NCBI RefSeq assembly: GCF_014200455.1
Contig: NZ_JACHBW010000011.1
Span: forward strand, 219,208 to 283,207
DNA from: Paraburkholderia bannensis
GTDB lineage: Bacteria; Pseudomonadota; Gammaproteobacteria; Burkholderiales; Burkholderiaceae
Length of the DNA: 64,000 bases
Direction: 5' to 3'
Shown piece by piece: positions 54,980-63,704 of this stretch. Position 1 is the stretch's first letter. The number at the start of each line of letters is the position of its first letter. The notes under the pieces are model-generated. The model searched no databases and had not been told where the DNA came from. It saw only the letters and a list, made by a program, of their open reading frames with translations. The position numbers were made by a program, and so were the translations under genes.

Positions 54980-55516
54980 ATGCCTGCTTCCGGATCCCTC
55001 ATTGAAACAGAACGTCTTGTCATGCGCCCGCCTGTGCTGAGCGACTTTGCCCAGCTCTACGGCATGTGGTCCGATGCGGAGGTCGTGCGCCATGTGACGG
55101 GCTCCGCGCTCACGCGGGAAGACGTGTGGTCGCGGCTACTTCGCAGTGTGGGCCATTGGGCGGCGATGGGCTTCGGTCATTGGATCGTCTCGAAGAAATG
55201 CAATGGCGATTTTGTAGGCGAAGTTGGCTTCGTCAGGTTGATGCGCGGGCTTGGCGAGGACTTTGACGCTGCTCCCGAAACAGGCTGGATGCTGGCCCGA
55301 CAGGCACAACGATCAGGCTACGCGACAGAAGCGCTCGCGGCCGCGCTGCGCTGGTCGGCTGAGCGCTGGCCTGCCAGCGAAACGGTTTGTATCATCTCCC
55401 CCGACAACGCCGCCTCCATCAGACTGGCGACAAAGTTTTCTTATCAGGCGGATCGCAACGTCACTTACAAGAACAAAGAGGTGACCGTGTTTCGACGTCC
55501 GCACGTTCGGGCCTGA
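54980..55516 (+). CDS. GNAT-family N-acetyltransferase (RimJ/RimL-like)
   Basis: A 178-aa acetyltransferase. It starts LIETERLVMRPPVLSDFAQLY, the conserved first strand of this group. GWMLARQAQRSGYATEALAA holds the acetyl-CoA pyrophosphate loop (Q/R-x-x-G-x-A). The end SPDNAASIRLATKFSYQ is the typical N-A-S helix. Substrates could be a ribosomal protein, antibiotic or small amine. It is convergent with trpS. Confidence 0.87.
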   Translation: MPASGSLIETERLVMRPPVLSDFAQLYGMWSDAEVVRHVTGSALTREDVWSRLLRSVGHWAAMGFGHWIVSKKCNGDFVGEVGFVRLMRGLGEDFDAAPETGWMLARQAQRSGYATEALAAALRWSAERWPASETVCIISPDNAASIRLATKFSYQADRNVTYKNKEVTVFRRPHVRA

Positions 55517-55542
55517 TTGCTACCGAGCTGGTGGCGTGCCGG

Positions 55543-56553
55543 TTAGAAATAACTCAAACCCAGCGCGCCCTTCACTTCAGAGAGTGTCTTCCCAGCCACT
55601 TCCCGCGCGCGCTCCGTACCGCTGCGCAAGATCGCGAGCACCTCTGCCGGCTCTTTCTCCAGTTCGCCCCGACGCGCACGAATCGGCTCGATGAGCGCCT
55701 GAAGTCGCTCGTTGAGCACCCGCTTGACGACACTGTCGCCCAGACCTCCGCGCCGATAGTGCGCTTTGAGTTCGTCCACTTTCTGCACATCGGGCTCGAA
55801 TGCGTCGAGGAAAGCGAAGACGACGTTGCCCTCCACCCGTCCCGGATCGCTGACTCGCAGGTGGAGCGGGTCCGTATACATGTTGTTCACGGCTTTCGTG
55901 ATTTCGTCGGGAGTCGCGGCCAAAGTAATCGCGTTGCCGAGCGATTTACTCATTTTGGCTTTGCCGTCGATGCCGGGCAATCGGGTAACCTGCGACAGCA
56001 CGGCCACGCATTCGACCAGCACCGATCGATCGACGGTGTGATTGAAACGGCGCACCAGTTCGTTGGTCTGCTCGATCATCGGCAACTGGTCGTCGCCCAC
56101 CGGCACATGCGTTGCCTTGAACGCCGTGATATCCGCCGCCTGGCTGACCGGATAAGTCAGGAATCCTGCAGGAATATCGCGTTCAAACCCGCGCAACCGG
56201 ATTTCCTCCTTGATGGTGGGATTGCGTTCGAGCCGGGCAACCGTGACGAGGTTGAGCAGATACTGCGAGAGTTCCGCCAGTTCCGGCACCTGCGACTGAA
56301 TCAGAATGGTGGACTTCGCCGGGTCGATGCCAACGGCCAGATAATCGAGCGCCACTTCAATAACGTTCGCCGTGACTTTCTGATGCCGCCCGACGTTGTC
56401 GGTCAATGCCTGAGTATCCGCCAGCAGCAGAAACTGGTTGGCTTCATGCTGCAATTGAACCCGGGCGCGCAATGAGCCGATGTAGTGGCCAAGATGCAGT
56501 GGGCCGGTCGTGCGATCGCCGGTCAGGATGGTGTGACGGTTTGCGTGAGTCAT
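55543..56553 (-). CDS. trpS: Tryptophanyl-tRNA synthetase (attenuator-controlled)
   Basis: A 336-aa class I synthetase. The HIGH motif is HLGH in TGPLHLGHYIGS (residues 20-23) and the KMSKS motif is at 200-204 (AKMSKSLGN). GDDQ and ERNPTIKEEI are the usual TrpRS marks. The length and sequence are standard for a bacterial TrpRS. The ATG at 56553 follows GAGG nine bases upstream. The gene is preceded by a Trp-rich leader peptide and a terminator hairpin, so it is probably induced when charged tRNA(Trp) is scarce. It may be a second synthetase copy, but that needs the genome. Confidence 0.92.
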   Translation of the reverse strand: MTHANRHTILTGDRTTGPLHLGHYIGSLRARVQLQHEANQFLLLADTQALTDNVGRHQKVTANVIEVALDYLAVGIDPAKSTILIQSQVPELAELSQYLLNLVTVARLERNPTIKEEIRLRGFERDIPAGFLTYPVSQAADITAFKATHVPVGDDQLPMIEQTNELVRRFNHTVDRSVLVECVAVLSQVTRLPGIDGKAKMSKSLGNAITLAATPDEITKAVNNMYTDPLHLRVSDPGRVEGNVVFAFLDAFEPDVQKVDELKAHYRRGGLGDSVVKRVLNERLQALIEPIRARRGELEKEPAEVLAILRSGTERAREVAGKTLSEVKGALGLSYF

Positions 56554-56602
56554 GCACTGGAGCCTCAAAATTTCGATGCCACCAGTCTTGAGCGCGCAGA
56601 AA

Positions 56603-56629
56603 CAAAAATGCCGCCAGGACTGGCGGCAT
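56603..56629 (-). terminator. Attenuator terminator upstream of trpS
   Basis: On the minus strand ATGCCGCCAG and CTGGCGGCAT form a perfect 10-bp stem (56608-56617 with 56620-56629) followed by five U. It lies between the leader peptide and trpS. A GGCGGC segment just after the leader stop (56670-56675) can pair with GCCGCC of the first arm (56622-56627), giving a competing antiterminator. Confidence 0.8.
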
Positions 56630-56679
56630 CACGTTTGCGATTTGCGTGAGAGAACGCATGAGAAAACGGGCCGCCGGAT

Positions 56680-56730
56680 TCAGGCGCGCCACCAACCATG
56701 TAAATTCAGCGAGTTCGGTTTCGTATTCAT
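56680..56730 (-). CDS. Trp-rich leader peptide of trpS
   Basis: A 16-codon frame reads MNTKPNSLNLHGWWRA then TGA. Two adjacent UGG codons sit four and five codons before the stop. That is the layout of trp-operon leader peptides in Proteobacteria, where stalling at Trp codons on uncharged tRNA selects the antiterminator. It is followed by the terminator listed at 56603-56629 and then trpS. A TATACT box ends eight bases before the ATG, so the RNA may begin at or next to the start codon. Confidence 0.75.
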   Translation of the reverse strand: MNTKPNSLNLHGWWRA

Positions 56731-56737
56731 GCGGACG

Positions 56738-56743
56738 AGTATA
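56738..56743 (-). promoter_or_regulatory. Candidate -10 element of the trpS leader transcript
   Basis: TATACT on the minus strand lies seven bases before the leader ATG, so the transcript would start at or beside that ATG, as known for leaderless trpL in some alphaproteobacteria. No good -35 box is visible at the normal spacing. Confidence 0.5.
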
Positions 56744-56787
56744 GCGCAGCGAGACGGGTCGCGTCGTGCCCCTCAAGCCCTAAGCAT

Positions 56788-58002
56788 TCAAAGCCAGGTG
56801 CCGCCCTGGCGCTCGTCCGGCTCGTCCTTGAGCGCGTCGAAGTCATGAATCCAGTCCAGGTGGTGCAGCATGCTTTCTCGCGCCCCCAGACGGCGATTGC
56901 GCTCCTGCGCAGCCGCGCCGTCCGGCAGATGCAGCATGTCCGCGGTGGTAATCGACGCAAACTGGACCTTGCGCGTGCGGCCGCGACGCAAACGCTCGTA
57001 AGCCTCTTGCGCCTCGCGCCAGTTGCGCGGTCCCGCCTTCGCGAGTTGATCGGCCAGCACTACGGCATCCTCGATCGACTGGTTGGCGCCCTGCCCGTGA
57101 TGCGGCACTAGCGCGTGCGCGGCATCGCCGATCAGCGTCACGCGGCCACGGCTCCAGCGCCCAAGTGGCGGCCGGTGGAACAGGCCCCAGCGCTGGCTGA
57201 TCGGCACCGCCGTGATCATCTCCACGACTGCCGGATGCCAGTCCTTGAAGAGGCGCAACTGTTCGCCCTCGCTTGCGGGGAGCACCCAGTCGCGCGACGG
57301 CCACGGCGAGGGATGCCGCTCGACCAGCAAAAAATTCTGCTCGCCTTGATCGCCAATCGGATAGTGCAGCAGATGGCCGCCCGGTCCCACCCAGAACTGG
57401 ATGGTTTCCGGATCGGGCAAAAGCGGCATGCGAGCGGCCGGCACCACGCCGCGAAAACCCGAACAGCCCGAATACAGCGCATCATCGTAGCCAAGCATCC
57501 AGCGTCGCGTGATCGACCGCGCGCCGTCCGCGCCGATCACCAGATCGGCATCGACGCGCTGGCCGTTATCGAACGTCAGACTCACGCGGTCCGGATGCTG
57601 CGCGAGATCCGTCAGTCGATGGCCGAGCTTGATATGTTCGAGTCCGACTGCGGTGGAGAGGACCGCCTGCAGATCGGCGCGATGAACGCCCCAGTACGAG
57701 CCGCCGAACTGCTCGCGATAGCTGGGCGTACCGCGATGATGTCCGATGACTTCGCCGCTGCGGCCATCACGATAGATCAGGCCCGGCACTTCGGCACAGA
57801 CGTTTTCGAACGCGGCGCGCAGGCCCATACGTTCGTAGAAACGCGTCGCATTGGCGGACAGTGCGACCGCCGCGCCCACTTCGCGCAGCGCGTCGGTCTG
57901 CTCATATAGCTGCGCGTCGATACCGTGCTCGCGCAAGGCAAGCGCAAGCGTCAGACCGCCAATTCCTGCGCCGACGATCGCAATCTTCATATCCATCTGC
58001 AT
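56788..58002 (-). CDS. FAD-dependent aromatic hydroxylase (salicylate/6-hydroxynicotinate type)
   Basis: A 404-aa group A flavin monooxygenase. The FAD-binding GxGxxG is IVGAGIGGLTLALALREHG near the N-terminus. The DG motif is DLVIGADGARS, and the GD motif is RVTLIGDAAHALVPHHGQGA. It hydroxylates an aromatic acid or related ring with NAD(P)H. The ATG at 58002 follows AGGAG. It is divergent from a LysR gene at 58179, which probably controls it. Confidence 0.86.
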   Translation of the reverse strand: MQMDMKIAIVGAGIGGLTLALALREHGIDAQLYEQTDALREVGAAVALSANATRFYERMGLRAAFENVCAEVPGLIYRDGRSGEVIGHHRGTPSYREQFGGSYWGVHRADLQAVLSTAVGLEHIKLGHRLTDLAQHPDRVSLTFDNGQRVDADLVIGADGARSITRRWMLGYDDALYSGCSGFRGVVPAARMPLLPDPETIQFWVGPGGHLLHYPIGDQGEQNFLLVERHPSPWPSRDWVLPASEGEQLRLFKDWHPAVVEMITAVPISQRWGLFHRPPLGRWSRGRVTLIGDAAHALVPHHGQGANQSIEDAVVLADQLAKAGPRNWREAQEAYERLRRGRTRKVQFASITTADMLHLPDGAAAQERNRRLGARESMLHHLDWIHDFDALKDEPDERQGGTWL

Positions 58003-58178
58003 GATGAATTGTCTCCTTGTACTGGATGTATGGGCACGGACCTGCTGGAACGCAAACCGTGTCCGTATTTTCAGCACTGGACTTTCATTGCTCAATAAGA
58101 TGAAATGAATCGTCTTCATCACTCAAATGAATGAGCGCGCGTGGCGCAAAGGGGCCGCGTGGAACAGAGAAAACCGCG

Positions 58179-59123
58179 ATGGAACTGAGCGAGATCGACC
58201 TCAATCTGCTACTGCTGTTCCAGCGGCTGATGCAGGAGCGGCGCGTGGCGAGCGTCGCCGAGCAGATGAACATGAGCCAGCCAGGCGTGAGCAACGCGCT
58301 GGCCAAACTGCGGCGTCGGCTGGGCGATCCGCTGTTCGTGCGCGCGCCGGGCGGCGTGGTGCCAACGCCCTATGCATTGCGTCTGTCCGAACCGGTTTCA
58401 CAGGCGCTCGCCACGCTGCACGCCGCGCTCAATCCCATGACCGGTTTCGATCCGCTGCGCGCATCGCGAACCATCACGATCGGCATGACCGATATCGGCG
58501 AAGTGGTGTTCCTGCCTGCGCTGGTCGAGCGGCTGTCGCGCGAAGCGCCCGGCGTCGCGCTCAACACGGTGCGCAACACCCGCGTGAATCTGGGCAACGA
58601 GATGGCCGATGGCCGCGTCGATCTGGCAATCGGTTTGCTGCCGCAACTCAAGGGTGGCTTCTATCAGCGCCGCCTGTTCGATCAACGTTATGTCTGCCTG
58701 TACCGGCAAGGCCATCCGCTGGACGACGCGCCCATGACGCTCGCCGGCTGGCGCGAGGCGGAGCATCTGGTGGTGGTGTCGGCCGGCACCGGACACGGCC
58801 AGGTGGACGAATGGCTGAAGCGGCGCGGCGTGCGGCGGCGGGTACGGCTAACGGTGCCGCACTTCATGAGCGTGGGCTACATTCTGCAGCGCACCGATCT
58901 GATCGCCACCGTGCCGGAACGGCTTGCGCTGCAACTGGCGCCGCTGTTTTCGTTGAGCATGTGCGCGCTGCCTGTCGCCTTGCCCTCCGCACCGATTCAT
59001 CTGCTCTGGCACGAACGGGTTCAGCAGGACGAAGGCAATCGCTGGCTGCGCGGCGTCGTGATCGATCTGTTCGCCGATACCGCAAGCCATGTGCGCAAGT
59101 CAGCAAGCGCGAAAAAGAAATAA
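58179..59123 (+). CDS. LysR-family regulator divergent from the monooxygenase gene
   Basis: A 314-aa LTTR. Its N-terminus MELSEIDLNLLLLFQRLMQ and the helix-turn-helix SVAEQMNMSQPGVSNALAKL place it in the NodD/NahR/PcpR-like group that governs aromatic catabolism. The later DPLFVRAPGGVVPTPYA is the matching wing. The ATG at 58179 is used as the first that fits the family. Co-regulation of the monooxygenase is inferred from position. Confidence 0.87.
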   Translation: MELSEIDLNLLLLFQRLMQERRVASVAEQMNMSQPGVSNALAKLRRRLGDPLFVRAPGGVVPTPYALRLSEPVSQALATLHAALNPMTGFDPLRASRTITIGMTDIGEVVFLPALVERLSREAPGVALNTVRNTRVNLGNEMADGRVDLAIGLLPQLKGGFYQRRLFDQRYVCLYRQGHPLDDAPMTLAGWREAEHLVVVSAGTGHGQVDEWLKRRGVRRRVRLTVPHFMSVGYILQRTDLIATVPERLALQLAPLFSLSMCALPVALPSAPIHLLWHERVQQDEGNRWLRGVVIDLFADTASHVRKSASAKKK

Positions 59124-59190
59124 ACGCGCGAACCGGCGTCAAACCGGATCGCGCCAATCAACGGCTTTCAAGCTACATTAAAGCGCGGCT

Positions 59191-60354
59191 TTAAAACTGG
59201 TGATACATGCCGATGCGCACCATCGTCTGATGGTTGTTCGACGAAGCCGACGCCACCGAATAGTCGAAGATATCCGCGTTCGATGCCGCGCCGGCCGCTT
59301 TCTGCCAGACGCCCATCGCATAGATCGACGTGCGCTTCGACAAGGCATAAGCCGTCGTCAGCCCCACCTGATGATAGATCGGCACCTGCTGGCTATAGCC
59401 GATGTTGCCGTGCGTATAAACGTATTGCGCGCCCACGTACCACGCCGAAGTCAGGTTATAGCGGCCCCACGCTTCGTAGTTGGTGAAGGTCACCGTGCCG
59501 TGCGTACCGTTCGCATCGTTGAACCGGGTATTGGTGTAATCGAGACCCAGCGTGGCCGAACCCAGCGAGTAATTGATCGCAGCACCAAACACCTGTTCAT
59601 TGGCCGGATTGCCCACGTAGCTGAACGGTCCGCTCGCGCCAATCGCCGAGCCCGTGGTGTTGCCGATGAAATCGCCGTCGCTGAGCAATACGGCCGGGTC
59701 TTTCGCGTACAGATACGCGCCCGCGATATTGAAGCCGCCAAAGGCGTAGTTCGCGCCAAGGCTCCACAGTCCCGTTGTGCCGCGGCCCGCTGCATTCGTA
59801 TTGGTGAAGGAATACAGGCCGCCAAACGTCAGCCCGCCAATCTTCGGGCTGGCGTATTTGATCGCGTTATCGACGCGAAACGAATTGTCGGTGTTGTCGA
59901 TATCGCCGGCGTGCACCAGCGGGCCGCCCAGTTGGCCAGGCGCGGTAAGCGGTTGCAGGTAATCGACGACCGAATCGTATTGGCGGCCGAGTGTGAGCGT
60001 GCCAAAGCGCGTATCCGATAGTCCCACATAGGCCTGACGCCCAAACAGGCGACCACCCTGACGGCTCTGGCCGTTTTCCGTGCTGAAGCCGGACTCAAGC
60101 TTGAATATCGCACTCAGTCCGCCGCCAAGATCCTCCGTGCCCTTCAAACCCCAGCGGCTGCCATAGACGCCGTCATAGGTGCCGTCGCGCATGCGCCACA
60201 GCGCATGACCGCCGCTGTTGTTGACGTAATCGATCCCTTCGTCGATCACGCCGTAGAGCGTCACCGACGATTGCGCGTGTGCATTCAGTGAAACCAGCGC
60301 GCTGCTCGCCAGCAAGCACGCGAGATGCGCCTTCCCGATAGAACGATGCTTCAT
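59191..60354 (-). CDS. Gram-negative porin (OmpC family)
   Basis: A 387-aa outer-membrane porin. The signal peptide ends NAHA-QSS, followed by SVTLYGVIDEGIDYVNN. RWGLKGTEDLGGGLSAIFKLE is the usual second strand pair, and RFGTLTLGRQYDSVVDYL marks the constriction loop region. The last strand ends RIGMYHQF. The ATG at 60354 follows a purine-rich AGAGGGGAAAG site. Two palindromes lie 200-260 bases upstream and may form its control region. Confidence 0.9.
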   Translation of the reverse strand: MKHRSIGKAHLACLLASSALVSLNAHAQSSVTLYGVIDEGIDYVNNSGGHALWRMRDGTYDGVYGSRWGLKGTEDLGGGLSAIFKLESGFSTENGQSRQGGRLFGRQAYVGLSDTRFGTLTLGRQYDSVVDYLQPLTAPGQLGGPLVHAGDIDNTDNSFRVDNAIKYASPKIGGLTFGGLYSFTNTNAAGRGTTGLWSLGANYAFGGFNIAGAYLYAKDPAVLLSDGDFIGNTTGSAIGASGPFSYVGNPANEQVFGAAINYSLGSATLGLDYTNTRFNDANGTHGTVTFTNYEAWGRYNLTSAWYVGAQYVYTHGNIGYSQQVPIYHQVGLTTAYALSKRTSIYAMGVWQKAAGAASNADIFDYSVASASSNNHQTMVRIGMYHQF

Positions 60355-60560
60355 GCTTTCCCCTCTCCTCGTCAAATTCGCTACTGTCCGCTTCGGCTTT
60401 CCGTCATTGCTTTCATTTTTATTCGGCATCCTGATTGTTTTGCCCACCTCGATATCCGCGGGAGCACGTGAGCGATCAGCGTGCGAAGTCTGGCGCTCAG
60501 ACGGCCGGACCTATCGGCTGACTATCGATGAGATTGCGTTGGCAAACCTGCCGTAAATAA

Positions 60561-60574
60561 TATGGTATGCCATA
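60561..60574. promoter_or_regulatory. Operator-like palindrome 1 upstream of the porin
   Basis: TATGGTATGCCATA is an inverted repeat with ATGG and CCAT half-sites. It abuts a minus-strand TATACT -10-like box at 60574-60579. It shares the GGNATNCC core with palindrome 2, 41 bases away (about four helical turns). Confidence 0.5.
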
Positions 60575-60599
60575 GTATAGACGCGAAAAAATTGAAAAT

Positions 60600-60617
60600 A
60601 TTATGGAATACCATAAT
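60600..60617. promoter_or_regulatory. Operator-like palindrome 2 upstream of the porin
   Basis: ATTATGGAATACCATAAT is a longer perfect dyad (ATTATGG with CCATAAT) matching the ATGG/CCAT half-sites of palindrome 1. Its position upstream of the putative -10 box would let one repressor bind both sites on the same face of the DNA. Confidence 0.5.
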
Positions 60618-60849
60618 CTTATTTGACTTCATCGGAGCGTAGAGCCCGCGCGCAGCTAACGTCAGATTGATTGACCCCCATTTACATGAGATAACGGAAT
60701 AGGATGGTTCAGTACACTCAATGAACCATCTTCGACATGCGCGCGGGAATCGCCGACAATCCGAACCAGCGATCCGGGCGCTGGCAATTTCACCGCGAAG
60801 CGCGACTGCGAACGATCGAGGGTGAGGGTTCTGATACGACGGAGCGGAA

Positions 60850-61701
60850 ATGTTCAGACGGATTTGGCTGGCAATGATCATGGTGCTGCTGCAATGCCTG
60901 AGCGCCCCCTACGTGCACGCGCAGGCAAGCGCGTCGCCCACGCTGGATCTCCGGATTGGCAGCACGGTCCAGTCCTTCAGCCAGCGCGCGCTGCTCGCCC
61001 GCGCGGACATCGCGACGATACGCGTCGATAAGGACATTGCTTACGGCACAGCGATGACCTTCCGGGGCGTGCCGCTGGCCGATCTTCTCGGCAACGCGGC
61101 ACTGCCCGCCGATCAGGTGCTCGAAGCGCGCGCGACCGACGGCTTCGCCGCACAGCTGCCGATGGATCTCGTACGCAATCGCGATACGGCAACCGCCGTT
61201 GCCTGGCTCGCCATTGAGGACCCCGAGCACCGCTGGCCGAATCTGCCGGGCAAGTCCGTCAGTGCGGGCCCCTTCTATCTGGTCTGGGTCGGCCGGCAAG
61301 CGGCCTCGGTGCGCAGCGAACAGTGGCCGTACCAGATCGCGCAACTCGCCACGCAAGCCTCGCCTGCCGCGCGCTGGCCGGCGCTGGCCGTCGATCCGCG
61401 CTTGCCGGCGACGGACCCGATCCGCACCGGGCAGAGTCTGTTCATCACGCAATGCCTCGCCTGTCATCGGCTCAATCACGCGGGCAACGCCAGCATCGGG
61501 CCGGATCTCAACCTGCCGATGAATCCCGTCGAGTATTTTCAGGCCGCCGCCTTGCGCCGCTACATCCGCAATCCGGCCTCGGTGCGTGACTGGCCCGGGC
61601 GCACCATGCCCGCGTTTACTCCGGAGCAACTGAGCGATCGCGAGATCGGACTCGTCATCGACTACCTCGCGTACATGGCGCGACACAAGGCTCAGCAGTA
61701 A
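60850..61701 (+). CDS. Periplasmic protein with molybdopterin-oxidoreductase-like domain and cytochrome c domain
   Basis: A 283-aa secreted protein. A signal peptide (residues 1-25) precedes a region resembling part of the oxidoreductase molybdopterin-binding fold (TFRGVPLADLLG). Residues 165-283 form a class I cytochrome c domain with CLACH haem motif and a downstream Met ligand candidate in PGRTMPAFTPEQL. Without the Cys-containing molybdenum cofactor loop it is unlikely to be a full sulphite-oxidase-type enzyme, so an electron-transfer or substrate-sensing role is likely. Confidence 0.78.
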   Translation: MFRRIWLAMIMVLLQCLSAPYVHAQASASPTLDLRIGSTVQSFSQRALLARADIATIRVDKDIAYGTAMTFRGVPLADLLGNAALPADQVLEARATDGFAAQLPMDLVRNRDTATAVAWLAIEDPEHRWPNLPGKSVSAGPFYLVWVGRQAASVRSEQWPYQIAQLATQASPAARWPALAVDPRLPATDPIRTGQSLFITQCLACHRLNHAGNASIGPDLNLPMNPVEYFQAAALRRYIRNPASVRDWPGRTMPAFTPEQLSDREIGLVIDYLAYMARHKAQQ

Positions 61702-61811
61702 GCCACGCTGACGCCTTGCTGCGAATTCGCGCCTGTTCGCCTGCTGGTGCATCCGTTATGCCCTGAGATCCGTATTAGCGGGTTGACGTCGTCAACCGGA
61801 GCGTTCTCAGG

Positions 61812-62486
61812 ATGCATCCCATCGTCTTTATCGCCGCATACGCAATTGACATGGCGCGGGCGCGAGTTGTGCGGCTGCGCGCTGCATACGCCCCGGTCTT
61901 CATGACAGCGCTGCTCGCCGCATCGGCTTCCTTATTCAATGGGGGATGCACGAACAGTCCGCCGAATCCGAATCCGCGCGCCGACGTGCCGCTGCAATCC
62001 GTGCCGGTGGATCTGCCTCGCTATATGGGCCGCTGGTATGTGATCGCCAATATCCCTTACGTGGCCGAGCGAGGCTTCGTGGCGAGCCGGGCCGAATGGA
62101 CGCTGCGCGACGACGGCCGTATCGACGACGTCTTTATCGGGCTTAAAGGCGGTTTCGATGGACCTGAGCGGCGCTACCAGTTCCTCGACACGGTCAAGCC
62201 CGGCAGCGGCGGCGGCGAGTGGAGCGTCAGGCTCTTCTGGCCGATCCATGTGACGCAACTGACCCTGTATGTGGACCCCGATTATCGCTACACGATCCTG
62301 GGATATCCGGGCAAGACGCTCGGCTGGGTCTTTGCGCGTGAGCCGCAGATTAGTGAGGAAACCTATCGATCGCTGCTGGCCCGTCTCGACGCGATGGGCT
62401 ACGACACCTCGCGCTTCCGGCGCGTGCCCCAGTTGCCGGATCAGGCAGGACAGCCCGGCTTTGCGCGGCCGGACGGTAGCGACTAA
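61812..62486 (+). CDS. Lipocalin-family lipoprotein (Blc-like)
   Basis: A 224-aa protein. A long N-terminal region includes a hydrophobic signal ending at NGGC (Cys46), a weak lipobox. The lipocalin signature RYMGRWYVIANIPYVAERG (GxW) follows, then LRDDGRIDD and YTILGYPGKTLGWVF in the last strands. Blc proteins bind lysophospholipids or fatty acids in the outer membrane. The start at 61812 is uncertain; an internal ATG at 61851 is also open. Confidence 0.82.
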   Translation: MHPIVFIAAYAIDMARARVVRLRAAYAPVFMTALLAASASLFNGGCTNSPPNPNPRADVPLQSVPVDLPRYMGRWYVIANIPYVAERGFVASRAEWTLRDDGRIDDVFIGLKGGFDGPERRYQFLDTVKPGSGGGEWSVRLFWPIHVTQLTLYVDPDYRYTILGYPGKTLGWVFAREPQISEETYRSLLARLDAMGYDTSRFRRVPQLPDQAGQPGFARPDGSD

Positions 62487-62690
62487 CGGGTCGGGATAGT
62501 CAGGGGTATTGAACAGCAGGATCAAATGCGATGGTACAAACGGGGGCGAGCCGCGATGTGGGTCGCGTCGGGCGCTCCTGCACTGAAATCCAGCCCCGCG
62601 AATAAGGCGGGACTGGATTCCGCCGCCATCACAGGGCGGCCCCACTACGCTGCGCTGCCGGCACACGCAGCGTCGAGGACCCACGCATCC

Positions 62691-63704
62691 CTATTCCCCC
62701 ACCTCCTCAGCACGATGGCAGGATACCTGACGCCCATCCACTTCGCGAAGTTGCGGCACTTCCTGGCGGCAGCGCTCGATCGCATACGGGCAGCGCTGAT
62801 GGAACGTGCAACCTGAAGGCGGATTCAGCGGCGAGGGCAACTCCCCTTCGAGCTTGATCTTCGCGCGCCGGTCCTGCTCGAAGATCGCGGGCGTGGCCGA
62901 CAGCAGCGAGCGCGTGTACGGGTGGCGCGGCCGCCCGATCACCGTGGCCTTGTCGCCCAGTTCCGCCACACCGCCCAGATACATCACCATCACGTCGTCG
63001 GCGATATGCTCGACCACGGCCAGGTTGTGCGAGATGAACACATAACTCGTGCGGAACTGCTCCTGCAGGTCCATGAACAGATTCAGGATCTGCGCCTGGA
63101 TCGACACGTCGAGCGCCGACACCGGCTCGTCCGCCACCACGATCTGCGGGTCGAGGATCATCGCGCGCGCAATCGCCACGCGCTGGCGCTGCCCGCCCGA
63201 GAACATATGCGGATAGCGCTTCGCATGCTCGGGCCTCAAGCCCACGATGCGCATCATGTGCGCGATGCGGTCCGCGCGCTCGCTCGCCGTGAGCCGGGTG
63301 TTGATCGCCAGCGGCTCGCCCAGCGTCTGCTCCACCGTCTTGCGCGGATTGAGCGAGGCGAACGGGTTCTGGAACACCATCTGCACGCGGCGGCGCAGCG
63401 CTGCGATCTGCTCGCGGCCCGCGCTCGCCACGTCTTCGCCGTCGATGGTGAGCGAGCCCGAGGTGGGCGGCTCGATCATCGTCAGCTGACGCGCGAGCGT
63501 GGACTTGCCGCAGCCCGATTCGCCCACCACCGCGAGCGTGCGCCCGCGCGTGAGCGAGAACGACACGCCGTTGAGCGCCTTCACGGTGCCCGTGCCGAAC
63601 ATGCCGCGTTTGACCGTGTAATGCTTCTTCAGATCGTGCGCGACCAGGACTTTTTCGTCGTCGTGACGGTCTTCGCGAGTCGCGGATTGCTGGACTGCGT
63701 TCAT
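62691..63704 (-). CDS. dppF: Dipeptide/oligopeptide ABC transporter ATP-binding protein (DppF-like)
   Basis: A 337-aa ATPase. Walker A is GESGCGKST, the signature SGGQRQRVAIARAM and Walker B VVADEPVSALDVS. The C-terminal oligopeptide domain is present (LEGELPSPLNPPSGCTFHQR), with the Cys cluster typical of DppF/OppF. It overlaps the preceding dppD-like gene by four bases. It pairs with that protein to energise peptide uptake. Confidence 0.9.
   Translation of the reverse strand: MNAVQQSATREDRHDDEKVLVAHDLKKHYTVKRGMFGTGTVKALNGVSFSLTRGRTLAVVGESGCGKSTLARQLTMIEPPTSGSLTIDGEDVASAGREQIAALRRRVQMVFQNPFASLNPRKTVEQTLGEPLAINTRLTASERADRIAHMMRIVGLRPEHAKRYPHMFSGGQRQRVAIARAMILDPQIVVADEPVSALDVSIQAQILNLFMDLQEQFRTSYVFISHNLAVVEHIADDVMVMYLGGVAELGDKATVIGRPRHPYTRSLLSATPAIFEQDRRAKIKLEGELPSPLNPPSGCTFHQRCPYAIERCRQEVPQLREVDGRQVSCHRAEEVGE

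Larger units (their letters stand above)
60355..60849. other. Intergenic region between the porin and cytochrome genes
   Basis: About 500 bases with no supported gene. It holds two related palindromes (listed separately) in an AT-rich block at 60555-60630, a likely promoter zone. The rest shows no clear gene or terminator. Confidence 0.5.
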
